This document shows, in pieces, positions 12,201-27,200 of a stretch of DNA of 64,000 nt. The notes under the pieces are model-generated. The model did no database searches, had not been told where the DNA came from, and saw only the letters and a program-made list of their open reading frames with translations. The position numbers and the translations under genes are program-made. Within the stretch, counting starts at the first letter, position 1. Each line of letters opens with the position of its first letter. The stretch covers positions 682,001 through 746,000 of the forward strand of contig VZDJ01007747.1 in assembly GCA_008694505.1 (NCBI GenBank), given 5' to 3'. The DNA is from Cyanoderma ruficeps (Eukaryota > Chordata > Aves > Passeriformes > Timaliidae).

Positions 12201-15200
12201 TCCCCTTGTTGCTCTTTTCCTTCATGTGATCAAAATAAACTAAACACAAAGCCCTGGAACCAAATCAAGTGATTTTATCGTGGAGAAAGAATGGGTTTTC
12301 TTCCCAATCACCCTGACAGGCACATGCTTATCGTTCCCCTGTAAAGAAGTGAAGGGACAGTGATAATCCAAAGGAGCCCACACACAAAGAGGTAAGAGGA
12401 CCTACCACTTATCAAGTGGCCTGCCTTAAATCCCTGTGCAAGAGGATGTCTCTCCTACAGATCACAGAAAAAAACCCCAAGAACTGTATATTGCAACCTC
12501 TTGTACACCAAGCACAGGATGAAGAAGCTGTCTTTAGAATGCAAAAGCAGAGCATAGGAGGTCTGGAGTGTGTCATGGCCAAGTTTCAATTAGCATTGCT
12601 TGCTTGCACTTAGACATAAAGACACAGTGCCTGAGTCACACACCAGTACAAATACTGTGCTGGCATCCCCTGCCATTAGTGGCTTTGGGCTATGAAATGC
12701 CTTCTTGTGAGCAAGTTTCCACACAGAGCATTACATACATGATTCAAGACTAATTACCAACGATTTTGAAATTGGAACTAGAGAACACAGACTAGAGTGA
12801 CAATCCACCTGGTTGCACACTGGCATGAGCAAAACCCAAGGATGCTATGCACAACACTATGTGTTGCATCTAGAAATGAACTAATGACTCATTTCAGATG
12901 AAACAGCTCAATTAATTGTTGACAATTCACTGGTGCTCCTCATTTCAACACTTCAGAGACTGACAAGAAAATGCTGAATGAGACCAGTGTGGGATCCAGG
13001 CAAACTGCATATACACACAAAAGTTAAATAAAAAATGTATGCGTAAGGGTTTAGCTGACTGAAAAGCAAGCAAAGGCGGACCAAGATGCAAGCGGAAGAG
13101 CAACTTGCCCTCTAATGCCAGCAGTTACTCCCCAGTCAGTCATTCACCTCCTACACCTACCTGGACATGGAAGGGTCGACTGAGAGTGAGGATGGATAGG
13201 GCTGCCTGAATCCACTCGAGATGGGATATACAGGCTGACCTTGCCTGAGTTCACAGAAGAAAGGAACCCATCAATCATGTGATATGGTATTCACTGGTTA
13301 CTCTAGAGTTACAAGCTCTTGATGGGAACTCAGTACTAGTCACAAATAAATAGCAAGAGCTAACACTTTCAAAAGTTCTCCTAATGAAACTAATGAATAC
13401 TTAAATGCTTTGAACTTTCTCCCTTGCTATTGAAAGATTCCCAATCTAAGTTTCCACTGGGAGGGAAAGCAAAACAACCAGCCTTCCTCCCCCAGGGTAC
13501 ACGCACACATGCACACTCCTCAGTCTCTATCCCTCTCTCACCTAGTTTTAGAAGCACTGGAATCAGATTTGTTAAAAAAGCTCTTAGGAAAAAAGCATCT
13601 TATTCCAAACAGTTCTACTGTAGATCAGAGCAAGAACACCAGATGGTGAATTATTAAGCTAAAAAGCCTTTTGAACAGTTTTATTAAGTCTTTGAAAACT
13701 TAGGACTCTCTCCATTAGCATAGTGAGGTACAAGTGGACAGCTTTTCTAAGGAGGAATTGATTCCATAAAAAAACCCCAACCCAACCATGTAAAAGCCCA
13801 CAGCGACACAAGTCTATCTTACTACTTAAAGATCAAACTTGGCAGACCAGTAAGAGAAGCTTGCATAGAAGTTTTAGAAGTTTTTGCCTCCTTTCCACTC
13901 CCACATGTATAGAATATTTTGCCACCAGTCCATCATTTGAGGTCTTTCATTTTTATCATCATCACATTTTGATTACTTTCAGTCCACAATGGTCCAGTCA
14001 TGACTACAATGAACACCCTGAGTAGCAGGCGATGTTAATGTGAGCAAATACCAGTTCAGCCCAAACACCTCCACCAGCCAGACGGACACCACACACATCA
14101 ATCCTGTTCAAACAGTTGCTTATCCACTGGTCAGTCAGCTCTCAGATGAGGAAAAAGTGGAACCTGGCCTTTGTAAGGTTCAGGACACAGATTTCACTCT
14201 TGGAGCATATTACTGGAAATGAGCAGTGCTCAAAGGGAAGAGGAAATGAAAAAATAAAGTTGAAGGAAGTCTCAACAGTGCTACCTCACAGCAGGGAGCC
14301 ATAGCACAAGGGACAGCTGAGTATGCCCCACTGTTGGTGAATGCTGCTGAACACATCCCCGAGTCTTGTAAGGTTGGATCATGTCTCTCCTTTCTCTTTT
14401 CCCTCTTCCCTCCCCCCAGCTTCTGCACCGAGAAACCATTCAGAAGAAATGATTGACCACATCTGGAAAATGCATGCTAGCAACTGCCTGGTGGCAGTGG
14501 AAGTGAGGAGTCAGCTAAGCAGCCAAATGGGGAAGGGGCAGGGGGGAAAGATTTAAAAAATAGATAGTCAGATACTTCCATATTTTAGTTTGATATCTAC
14601 TAATTATTTGTTTCAAAAAGGCATGTGGCCTTTCCTGAAAGATATGCCAGCAATACAATATTTTGCCATCTTCTGCTCTCTACTTTCTCTGCCTGTTGTC
14701 ATCTGGATCATGTTTCCCTCCCATGGAGACATTAAAAAACAAAAAAATCTGCATCCCTCATTGCATGGGCACAGAATAGTCACAATAATGATTCTAAAGC
14801 ACTGAAACTGTGGCCGAGTTGCCTTATTCCCTGCTCCAGGAGAACTGAAGGCAAGTACATATCTACCCCAAGCAGACATGAAGCACCCTGCCAAATCTAT
14901 TCCTCTGAAAAATTCCTCCAAAAGGAAAATGACACCCTGAGTGGCAGCAAGAGATCATGAGAGTGCTAGTATTAGCAGGAGCAGCAAGATCTCCCAGTGG
15001 CAGAGGCTTCTCTCCATACAGAAACTGTAAAAAGCAGCAGACTATAAAAGATTGTTCTCCATTTGGGGCAGTTTTAAGGTTCCCCCCCAACACACTTCAA
15101 AGTTCTTTCTTACCTCCCCTCTCTTCAGTAATTGCAATTTTGTTTATTAAAATTTACATTTAATTACTTAAGAACTGTTTTCTGCTATCTTTCCAAAAGC

Positions 15201-18200
15201 TAAGAGCCACAAATCTGAGCCATAAGAAACATACAGACTTCAAAGTGAAATCTAACACAATTTCAATTTCTGTACATGTTCAAAAACTGATTCATTTAAT
15301 TTTGAAGATTGACATTTTTTCATCTTTTCAACTAAAATAAAGTAGCAATTTCTTACTGGAATGTCATTATTATTATTTTGTAAATGCTACGATTGATTCA
15401 ACAACAGGGAATGGTGTGAGCATGCAGGTGTCTGAAAAAAAGCTAAAAATCTTACCAGCCGAGAGGTGGTGTTATCTGTCCAACCCCCCCTGGAGACAAG
15501 GGATAGAAGGTAGGGAGATCAGGAGCTGGAGGATGCCTGGACATGCCTGTTAAAAAGCACAGAAGAATGAGTGAGTGTCCCCTCAAAATATTCCATGTAT
15601 GACCTACTGCTCCCAGCTGATAGTACAATGGAACTAGTGCTCTGAATAAGGAATAACCACCTTCTTGGTTGGTGTTAAAAGCAAAAGGCTCCATGGGCCA
15701 CCTTTAAAACAATTTGCACACAATACTGTGATTCAAAGGGAGATACCAGAAAAAACAATGTGGAAGGAGGAAATGAATGTATGGGTAAGGACCTGTGCAA
15801 GTTTAGATCTCCTGTGAAGTGCCTTAGGTACTACTGTCCTCTCAGTGGTCTCACCAAACCCAACAGGATCCTGAGGACCTCCTCTAACACATCACGAAAC
15901 AAGGGGAAAATAAAGCGTTGTCAAAGAGGCAGCACAGCAGAGCTATTAGATTAGGTAAATTACCACTTTTATATTTTCACGGGTTCCCTTATGGATTCAC
16001 AGATTTTGGAAACTTGCTACCACAGAGGATCAGTGGTTAATTAAGAATCATTTTCAGGCCTGTAATGGTCACACTTGATATGATTCATTTGGCTTCCAAT
16101 TGTCACTCCAGTTCCAACTAAGCTCTTCATCAAGTTGACTCCTGTGGGCTCCAAGGTCAATCTGTTTTGCAATGGTAGTATTTCATGGAAAAATAAGAGT
16201 CCCATCAGGAATGATCCATCAGCTCACATTCCCCAGAACACAGAGTCCTACAACTGCAAGAATCACCTCAAGATTAAAGCTAATCCTCATCCCAAAAGGG
16301 TCTGTGGTCTCCATTCTTCACCTAAACCTTGTGCCCCTGGGAGACATGGAATTACAGTTGCAGAGGCCACAAAGACATTGGTTTATTTAAATGTGTTTGG
16401 GGAAGAGGGGGTGAAGCAGAAGGAATTGTTAAGTCTACTTCACATGTTAAATCAGCTGCTTTAAAAGGGTATTAAATATTTATGTGGTGACACTCCAAAG
16501 TCTAAGACTGAGTGTGTGCTACCTTGAGACTTAGTTTATAGACTGATGTTACTGATTTATTCCCCTGCCCAGTTTGTGTTTAAATCTTCTGAATTTAATT
16601 ACAAGATTTGAAGAACATCTGTCAGGACCGTGTACAGGAAAGCATGGAAAATAATACCAGTAGTGTCATTGTATCAAAAAACCTGAATTTTCAGACTTGG
16701 AACCACTACCTAAGTGAGGATAGAATTTCTGGCCAGTTATCTTTCCAAAGGTATAAAACAGCTGGTAGCTGACAAAAAAGGAAACACTTCACATATCCCA
16801 GGGCTTTTACATGAGATGGAACACTCTGAATGGTTAAAAAAAAAGAAAACCAAACAACGTGTAAAACAAGTTCAGCATCTCATCTCTCACATCTCTGATG
16901 ATGACTGATGCTCCTGGAAGTGACAACATGACCATGACCATGCCCCTGCCAGGCCAAGTTCTCCACAAGAAGCTGGGCCACTCCTTCCCCAGAATCTGCA
17001 GTTCTGACCCACGGAGACAACACTGCTCTCTCTTAACTAATGCGCAGTTGTTATTGCTAATCCAAAACTTCTGGCCCCTTCTGGAGGGCTACAAGCACCT
17101 AGTGCCCACAGGAGCACACAGAGCTACCATATATATGGCCAGTGCCCTCCAAAGCAAGTTGTCTCGAGAGAGTTAAGAAAAAAACCCTAAAATAAAAAAA
17201 AATAAAATAAAGAAGTGACTGCCTATAGGAAGGTGGTGCTGTGTGTCCATCCCAAAGTGCAAGAGGCAGTGCTGAGGGCAAGCTGCTGCAGACCCCCTTG
17301 CTGGACTCCCTTTGGTGGGAGGAGGGCACCCTAGCATCAGGGCTAGGGCGCAAGGGCAGTGCCTTGTTCCAGGCCCACAGTGGGAGGTGAGGATAGAAAC
17401 AATGGTTGGAGGCGTTTGGCAAAGGACCTGAGGAAAAAAAAAATCCTCTCTTTGCAGCAACTGCACGGGCTACTTCACTGCGGCTGCTCCCACACGCCGG
17501 TGGCGCCGAAACAGGGAGCATGGATGGAAAGACCACACACATCAAGGAGACCATCCCAGACAAAACCAGTAGTCTCCAGACTGCATTATCCACATCATCC
17601 ATCCCCGTCTTTGCCAGACACTGAGCAAAGGGATCAAGAGCCTGTTCAGGAACACCAGAGGGCAATGAGCTTTGTGCCTCCTGGCAGAGCCCCTCAGCAG
17701 GCTTGCACTCATGATTGGTGGGATGCTGGACAAGGGAGAGGGTAGAGAAGAAGCAGAAGAGAAGATGTGCAGCAGAAACAAAAAACCAACAAACCAGATG
17801 TTGTTCAGTTGAGGTCTGCTGTACAGGAATACAAAAATAAACTGTGGTAAAGGCAAAAAAATGGGGCACAGAAGGGCAAACTCAGCGTGCAGTAAGCAAA
17901 AACCTCTTGAGCTCACAAACTGCAGCAGCGGGTTGTGCCCCAGCTGTCACAGCCAGCTTCAGCAAGAGGTGGAAATCCCATTCTCTTAACGCGTGGCACC
18001 CCTGGGATTTCAAGGAATGAGTGTGAATATCCTTCTCCTGGGCACTGATGTAAAGGAGGAAGACAAAAGAGGACAGGAGGTCTCCATTTGCTTCTTCCAA
18101 GTCTGAAAAACATATTATATACGTATTTACAGGCCAGGCTTTCCAGGCAGAATGCTCCTTCTCCCTAAAAAACCCCCAAAACCTAACCAACAAACAGCAA

Positions 18201-21200
18201 AAACCACACAGAGCCACCAGGCCATAGCATTTTCTGGATGTAGCCCATGTTATTATCTCCGTAGCACAGCCAAAATGAAACCTAGGCATTCGGGGAAAGA
18301 CAGAACAAAAAAGGCTCTCTCCCTGAACAATGACGACTAAAAGCCTCTTCACATAAATGGGACAACTGTGCATATAGATGTGTGCCCAGGTAAAGCACAG
18401 CTTCAGGGTTTTGTCAACTGGGTGTCACAGCAGGTGGTGGGACATGCGAGTGCAGAGAGAGGCGGGGACAGGCACCCACCAGGACCAGTTGTGGCACTGA
18501 CAGACTTCCTGCCCATGCAGAGATATCCAGACTACAGTGAATGCCTTTGTAAAGCCTCTGCTCTCTCTCCTTCCCTCCTCACCACCAGCTCTTCCATGCA
18601 AGCTTCTTCTGCTCAGGTTCTTGCCCAAACCCTGGCTCAGACCTGTGACAGTCTTCCCCTTGCACCTCCCCAACACCCACCACATTCCTCCCCAGCTCTT
18701 ACAACCCTGGCAAGCAAGAACATCCTTCCCAGGAACCCCTTGGGTTCTCCTAGGTATTGGGCAGAAGCTCTTGGCACAGCCTGGGCTTGACACCTTGGAG
18801 ACTGTCTGCTCTTCCCTGAGGGCCTGCAGACTGACCCTGAGCAGGGCTGGTCAGACATTCCCAGATGTGGATCTAGGAGGCTTTTGTGTTTGCCTGAAGG
18901 GGTCCTAGAGGTGCAGAGAAAACTGACATCCAGGACTTGGACATCTAAAAAGATGTTTTCTGCAGAAGGCAGCCAGCATAAGAAGGTTAAAAAACATCAG
19001 ATTTGTAAAGCTTTTACTTGCACAGGCTCAAAACTACTTTTATGGACAATGCTTTGATTATGCCGACTGATGTACGGAAGAATACGGACAGCCAGAATGC
19101 AAGGACATAAAATAAAGTGAAAGAAAAGGTTTCAGTAGCACCACTACTGAAAGACTTGTCCTCTGTTTTCGGGAAGGTGAGGGATGGTTGCCCTTTCTGT
19201 ATTTGCATGCTGCAAGCCTTAGGCACCACAGGAGATGGTGAAGACTGGTTGCTGTTTACTGAGATTTTGAAAGACTGATGAGAAAAGCAAGCCCAAATTA
19301 TCACATTAGAAAGAGCATAAAAATTTAGGCAGCCAAGTTAAATATCAGCAGCCTGGCAGAATTACCATCTCTGAAAGTGGGTATATGCACCTGGAAGCCT
19401 CCCTCTAAAAATATTACAAATTGGTAATACTGGCTCTGTCAGCAGCACAGAGGGCACCAGGACCACCCTGTACCCCCACTGTGCTGGGACAGGATGGGCT
19501 CACCTTGTTTGGAGCTGACGTCGGAGGGGACATGAGATGGGTGTGACCCCGGGGAAAAGTGCTCATCGCTGTAGGTGATAAGAGGGGTGAGGGGGTGAAC
19601 CGCATGAGAAGGCTGTACCACGGGCACCTTGTTGGACTGCAAGAGAAGAACAAAAATTGAATTGTGTTAGCGAGGTGAGGCTTCTGCTTTGGAAAAAAAA
19701 AACAACCCAAACCAACATTTCTAAAATGCTATTTTTAAATATTTGCATTACTGAAGCGGGGGAAACAGATGGACAGACATGACATTGGGGCTAGTGGATG
19801 GAAACCAGGTTTGCTGCCAGAATCGGCATCCTCAAACCACTGGCACCCGAAGAGGGATGCAGATATTGAGGAAATGCAGGGAAATGGGTGGGGGCTGGGA
19901 GCAGGAAGAAAGGCATTTGGGAGACATTGAGACAGGGCTGCGGAAATGGCACATGGAGAGCTGCAGGGCAGGAGGAGCAACGTGCTGGGCAGGCAGGCAC
20001 TGTGCACCAAGGGCTGTGACCTAAGGACAGCAGAGTCAGCAGCACTGCTGGAGAAACCCTTTGGTTACAGGAACAGCATTTAAAAAAAGAAGGCATAAAG
20101 TACAGGTTTGCCATATCTCCAGCCTTAAAAGCAACATAAGTTTCATCAACTTCCCTCTTCCTCCCCAGTGCTCTTCCTGCATTGCCGTGTCACGGCACAG
20201 CTGGGACAAACCCCTGTCATCACCAGAGGGACAGCAAGTTTGTCCTTCGCAGTTTTACAAACTCTGGTCGAAAACTCTTGGTCTGTCTAACGGGTAACTA
20301 AAGGGTCACCCTTAGAAGCCTGATTTCATATATAAGCAGTTGGCAGTGACATCTCAAGAGGGTCAGTTAGAGGGGAGACCTGCTGAGCGCATGGGGACTG
20401 CTGGGAGGCCTCTGACTCTGTCAAGGAGAACTCAAAGTGCTACAAACACCCACAAGGGTCCTGCAATGGGTGCCATAAGGTGATGTCCTTGCAGGGCAAG
20501 ATGCACACTTCCCACCAGCACTTCCCAGAGTGCAGAGGCACAGGGTCAGGGACAGGATGCTGTCCAAAATTACCCCCAAAGATCAAGGTTGCAAGACAAC
20601 CGAACACCTCAATCCCAATGAAATCCTGCATTATTAATACTGCTTGAAACTCAAGTGACTCTTTCCACAGTGGGACGAGCTGTAGTGATGATGCCAGCAG
20701 GCACTCCTCATTTGTGCCCTGCCACTCTACCCTGCTCCTCAGGAGAAATAATTATGGAACAAAGAGGTTTTTAATAACCCCACCCCCCCCAAACAATAAA
20801 GCTGTCCTTCAGACAGACACACTGACAGCAAGGACAGCCTGTCAAACATAAGGAATTAAGAAAAAAATAATTCAAGAGGTTAATGAAATTAATTTTCATT
20901 GAGCTCACTACTGAAATCCTGGCACAAAGCAGATGTTAGGACATAGCTTCATGCATAAGTCCATGATTTTTCTGGACTTCTGGAAGCAGACAGTTGTAAA
21001 TGGACAACTCAATTCATTATTAAGGCTGGTAGGAGTAGAGGAAAAGGAGCAAACGGGAACCAGTGCAGCATTTTCCGCTTTCCTTGTTTCCAGAGCACCA
21101 CCTTAAGGAACTTGCATTAGCAGGCAGTATCTTCTTAATGTCTGACCTATCCCTCCAGTCATATAGCTCAGAATCTGGTGCCATGAATTTTTGCTAAATT

Positions 21201-24200
21201 ATGCTATCCTTGCTCTCCTCTTAATTTTACGGTTTTCAACACAGATTTGCTTTCCTGTGGGAAAGAGATAAGAACCTGAGGATTTTAATTTAAGCTTCGG
21301 CCTTGTCTTATATTTTGCAAGATGGAGAGAGAAAGCAGCGCTAGTAGGTGTTTTAAAGCCAACAAGCATTAGGTCCATTTTTATGACCAAATAATAAAAG
21401 CAATATGCATTTTCAATAATATCTATGAGTTGAGTTGTAAAGGGAATAGCTTAGACTGCTATTCATCCTCCCCATCCGTATAAATTCCACAAAAAACAGA
21501 TGCCAACAAATTTCAGATGGTTTACAAATCGGGCCTCAGTCTCTAGCTACGAGACTCGTGGGCCAACCCACCATTCAGCCATTACTTTATCAACAATAAA
21601 CTGTATATTATGAATAAAGATAAGCAATAGATGTATTTAGGTCACACACACACAGCTGCTAATCAGCATTAATTTCTCAAAATTTAGTAATTAACATTTT
21701 GTATTGTACTGGATGTAATTGTCATGCACGCCCCTGGTATCAGGGTTCCTTGCTTTCAGAAATCACCCATTTATACTTAGAGCATGCCAATCCCTGTACC
21801 CCCTCGCTCTCCAGCATCCTGCAGATTTTATTTTATTTTCTAATTCTCGGCACCTTATCCCCTAAGCCCATGGCAGCGGCTTTCAACGGGCGAAGGAACC
21901 ATGAGAAGTCAGGAGAAAAGCAAACCGCTTGTCAGCGAGCTTAAAATTAACATATAAACGGGCAATATCTCCATTAAGAGCATTTGGGGGTCTGCAGAGC
22001 CAGAAATTGGGAGAAAAAGTAACAATAAAAAAATAGCAATAATGCAAAGCTTCCCAGCCTGCCTGCCTGCCCCACACTGCTTTGGAAGACGTGGGGATCT
22101 CTGGCAGGCAAATCCTGCTGGTCACCCCAACATGACAACAGACAGGGGCTTGCTGGGCACAGGCTGAGCCTCCCCATTCCCTCTGGTCCCACCGAGATGG
22201 CCACAGTGATCAACAGCAGGAGAACACCCAGGGTGACACATACACAATTAAACCAGGAGGAGAAAGGCCTGATGACATATTTTACAAAAGCCCTATGGAC
22301 TTGAAGTGGTTCTGCCATGGCACCTGCACTACAAGGCAACCCAGATGGGTTATCTGGGCCTTCTTCACGGAGAGGCTTCAGGACAGGAGACCAGGACCTC
22401 ATATGCAGACACCTGGATGCCTCTCTGGCACCTTCTCAACCCTCTCACCCCAGCTGCGGTGAGGGATTGGCCCCAGGTATCCCATCCAGTCCCATGGACA
22501 CTGCCCTGCACCCTTTCCCTGGGAACATCTGGACTGGGGATGTTGCCAAATCCCCTTCTACCACCTACTGCTCACAGTAGGCACTACTGCTTTCCAGGGC
22601 TGTGAACCATGGCCAAATTCTGCTTCACACGGAGGTACCAAACTGTGCTGATGAGACTGCTTCTACTGCTTCCCAGTCTTCACCCACTGGCTTCCTCCTC
22701 CCACAAACAAGGCATCCCTAGTACATTTGTCTCCCCAATCCTCCAAAGACAATCCATACAGCTGCAGAAACACTTGAGAGACTGACAGAGATTCGACTTC
22801 GGTCAACATGACCTCCATGCAGGGGGAACTCCATTCCCCAACGCTTGTTGAGCACCTGCTGACCAAGCCCACAACCAGCTCTCCCTGGCACACTGCTGAC
22901 ATATCTAATATAGGCACAGCCCACAGAGTGCCTTTTCTCCTCAGCACAGCCTGAAAATCTGCAAAACCCGATCAGTCCACATGCCTTCAACAAGACGATT
23001 ACATTGTCCCATGTGAGGTTCTTCGGTATTCCAGTACAGAAATTATACTTCAAAAACAGTATTTTGGTGCAAGTAGGTACCCAAGCAGCTTCTAAAACCA
23101 CAATAAAGTGAATGATGATGAAATTTTTATTCTCATTTCCAAGACAATCTGGAGAAGCTGAACCTTTGTTGAAGCTATCCCTAGCACAGCTCTGATGCAG
23201 CATAAATGGTGTATGACCACACCAGTGAAGTTCCATTCTCTGTGCCTAAGGTTCTTCACACAACCTGGAAAGTAAAGGAAATGGGACATACAGCATAGCT
23301 TAAGATATGCAATTTGGAAAAAGTAAATTACTAAAAATGAGGACCTGTTGTTTACAACCTGAAGACCTCCTGTTACGTTTTAGGACACCTGATCGTGCAT
23401 GTGTTACAAACACTAAAGGCTAACGGCAAAGGGACAGCCTATTCCTGTTGGTGTGGGGACACACAGCTGTGCCCCACAGCACTCAGCTCAAAGGGACACT
23501 CCTGAGTGACTCAGCCTTGGTGGCCTCCTGCTCAGACTACACGGCCACCGGGGCTCCAGTCCCAGAGCACAGTCTTGCAGCACAGACCACGCCAGCATCC
23601 TTTGGGAACTGGCCTCTGTGCAGCCCTCCCTGGGGCACTTTTTCTCATCAGCTTGGCCTTCCCAGCTGGTATCTTTTATTTCTCCCAGACATGTGCTCTC
23701 AGGCTGAACTGAGGCAGTGCAGGCAGGGGACATTCCCCTGAAGGACACCAACAGGACTGGGAGAGCATACATGTACTGGAAACAGCAGGAACCAAATTAT
23801 TTGGCCAGTTAGGGCCAAGATGAAACTGCTGTTGAGTTTTATGACTGACCTGAAAAAAAACCCCCAAAATCCCCAGTATAATGCTGGTAGGCAAAGGGTA
23901 AGAGCTTGCAGGGAAGAGGGCCCTGACCCAGCAGTCGGCATTATCCCAGCAGGAGCTTTGCTATGCACCGGACACCTGTTTAAAGCTATTGCTGTGGTAA
24001 AGTAACTCAGGAACAGGTCAGTACAACAGCAAACACTTTCCTTGCAAACAGCAATCACAGTCTGCAAGTGGTAAAGCTTGAACTTACTCAGGCATTTAGG
24101 CCAGGGCAAGGAGCAGAGTGAGAAATCCCCTGGCTGTGGCACTGGCACAGCTGCTGTCACATGGTTGGGTGACCCCTGCAAGTGCCCTGCACTGGCAGTG

Positions 24201-27200
24201 CTGCACCTGCACTTGCAGAGCCACTCACCATTTCAGACATGTGCCTGCCCTCTCATCCGAGGAGCACACTGTGAGACAGTTCAGATTAATCTCTGGTGAG
24301 CTCGTGGTGAAATGCTGCAGCACAAATTCAGTCTGAATCCAGTAAATTTTCCCTTGTTTTTGAAATGCTTCTGACGAAAAGCAAGAGTCCAGAAAAAACC
24401 AAACCTCAAGCCCTCCCCAAACAGCCAGCTAATGCTTCAGTGAAGGCCCACACCTGTAAGGTATCTTATATGCAACAAGTGTGCAAAAACTATAAAAAGC
24501 CTGAGACAGCCACGGCAAAAATGCCTGTAGGTCAGCGCTGGGCGAGGCAGGCAGCTGGGAGCTCCTGCTGGAGCTGGGGCCACCATTTGTTCCAGCTGCT
24601 GCACAGAGAAAGATATTAAATTAATGACCCTTCAAAGGACACACATGTACAAAGGAGGTTGCAGGCAGGCAGGGAGCTTTGCAGAGAACCATGAGGCATG
24701 CAAGCCTCTGCATACAAGACCTGAGTGTCCCTTGTCAACATCCAAAGAGGTGCTGGGCTGGTTTTTGTTTTTCCTCTTTTCTTTAAACACAAAGTCATTT
24801 CTAAAAAGAAAAAAAAAAAANAAAAAAAAAAAAAAAAAAGTCCCAGCCTGTCCACTCTTCCTCTCCTGTCAGCAAGTTATGCATTGGTATGCATTGGTTA
24901 CAGATACTAGCAGATGGTCTTCTCAATAAAGACCAAAATAAGTCAACTAAAAAAACCCATCAAACCAACTTAAGGATAAAAAAATGCATGCATTCCCTTT
25001 CATTCCTGAAAGAGGGGGTCATTTGAAGAAACAGCTTCAATTTTTTGACTACAAGCATTAAGTTTAGAGGAAAAACACAACAGAGAGCTCCTCAAAAAAA
25101 AAAAAACCACCACCAAAACATCTCCAAACCTTTCCACTGCTGCTATAGCAGTACCTCAGAATAAAAGGACTAAATGGTCCTGCTGTTGTGGGAGAATTTG
25201 AGGCTACCTTGATCTGAAGAGACAAGAAAAATTCATCCCTTTTTTAGTCTATTCTCATATCTTGAGCCCTGAAATCATTCTTAGGCTGAAGGTTTTAGCA
25301 AACCTAGAAAACAACAGTTTCAGCTGTCCTTTCAAAATACCAACAGCATTTTAACGGCTAAACTAACTCTGTATTTATGCGTTTGCTGACCAGCTGTTGC
25401 AATAAAAATGCAAGATCAAGAAGAATGTTATTTTGGAGCAATGTCAAAACCAGACCCACGTCTGGGTTCATCGTGGACAGGCTTCAACAAAGGAGTACCA
25501 GTGGTGGAAAAGGAGGAGTAACAGTAACATGCTTCAGCCAAAATAGTTACCAGTAGAGGAAACAAGCTCATCAGCACCAGCAGTAATAGCAATCACAATT
25601 TGCCACCTCCCTGGGAGTGATTGAGCAATCCCTTTTCATAGAAAACTTTGCAAAGATGCAGCAAGGGCAATATATAGAGAGCTCAGGTTATTCCCCTGTC
25701 CCCAAACCATTTTTAGAGGAAAGAGTTTTAAGTCCAAAGCCAGTTTCTTTCTAAGTTCTTGACAACAGAAATAATTTTATGCTTAATTTTCAAAACCTTC
25801 TCCAATCCTCCCAACAGTGCAAAGGGGAAAATGCCAGAGTGGGTATGGTGTGGGGTGGCTTGCAGCATTACTTTTAGCCTCACCTGAAGCTAAAAGGAAC
25901 AGGGATAGGAAAACACGACCAGAGGAACACACGGCTCACAGGAAACAGGGGCTTACAAATACCGTGATTTATGAAAGACAAATAAAAAAGGTGCAGTCTT
26001 TTAACCCTGCTTCACAACTGGGCAGCAGGAGGCCATTTATCTCACTGACCTTTCATGCTTACCAACAGCAGGGGGGACACCCCAGGGACTCACCATTTTA
26101 AGGAGGTGAAGTGAAATGCTGCATTGCTGCTGATGTGAAACTTTACAGCTTCACAACTGCTAACGCTTACTCAGAACAAAGCTAAAATCAAAACCACACA
26201 TTTCAGGGGTCAAACTGATGATTTGATGAGGTCAAAAAAATCCTCCTGGTCCCCCTTTTCCTCATGTACTGTATTCAACTCTTCACTATGGAACTAAGTA
26301 GCACTTAGTGCTGGGAGTCAGGAAAGAGCAGAACAAGAAAGTTACTCTAAGTCAGTTACTGAAAGTTTCCCCATCATGAAACCAGAGCCAGAACATGCCA
26401 GGAGCCCTCAGAAGTTGGAGAGAAGAAGCTACCAGTACATCATCAGCAGGTAAAAGGAGGCAACCAGGATGTCTGCTAGAGCTTCCCATGGTTATTTGGG
26501 AGCAGCAAAAGTTTGTGACCTTTTTCCAGTTGCTCACACCACTTTCCTTTTTGGGAAGCCGAGCAGCAAGTGGCTGTGTCTGCAATGCACAGGAAAGGCA
26601 GCTTCATGGCCAACAAGACCACGCCACAGTCCACAGCCACAAAGATCAGCATCTGAAGCAAAGGGGGTGTCACAGCTGAAAGTGCAGGCAGCATACAAGG
26701 ACAGGCAAGAGGAATTGGAGAAAACTGCTCTGCCTGAAGCCTGTAGGGTTGGTACGCAATAAAAAATTGAGCGCAATAGCCAGGGGAACACTGCAAAGGA
26801 AAACGTAAATGTAATTTGACAAAGTCTAGAATAAGTATCTATTTAGATGGATTACAATCAGTCACTAAATTCAAGTTAATTACAACATTAGTGAGAAACC
26901 ACCATTATTGGCTTGTCTACATTCTTGTCTTTTTCCAACTTTTTCATCCCTCCCTCCCCTTCAGTCTTGGAAATTAATATAGCACAACTGTGATTTTTTT
27001 TTTGCTGAAAAGTTGTAATAAGCATTTGAGTTCCCTCAAGACAGCTTTAAAAACACGGGTGTTGAATATCTGACAGAAACATGCTTTATTTCAAGTGTTC
27101 ATTAAGCACTGCCATTAAGTAAATGATTAAAGCACACCCAGTATTAAAATAGCTTGATTAGAAATCCCCTGCTATCTCCATTTTCTTCTCTCCCATGACT

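Noticed and set aside
17099..17869. 256-codon minus-strand ORF inside LEF1 intron 4
   Set aside because: No recognisable domain, biased low-complexity composition and no exon-like signals at its ends. It is most easily explained as a chance open frame.
22718..23236. 172-codon minus-strand ORF in intron 3
   Set aside because: Random-looking sequence without similarity to any family I know.
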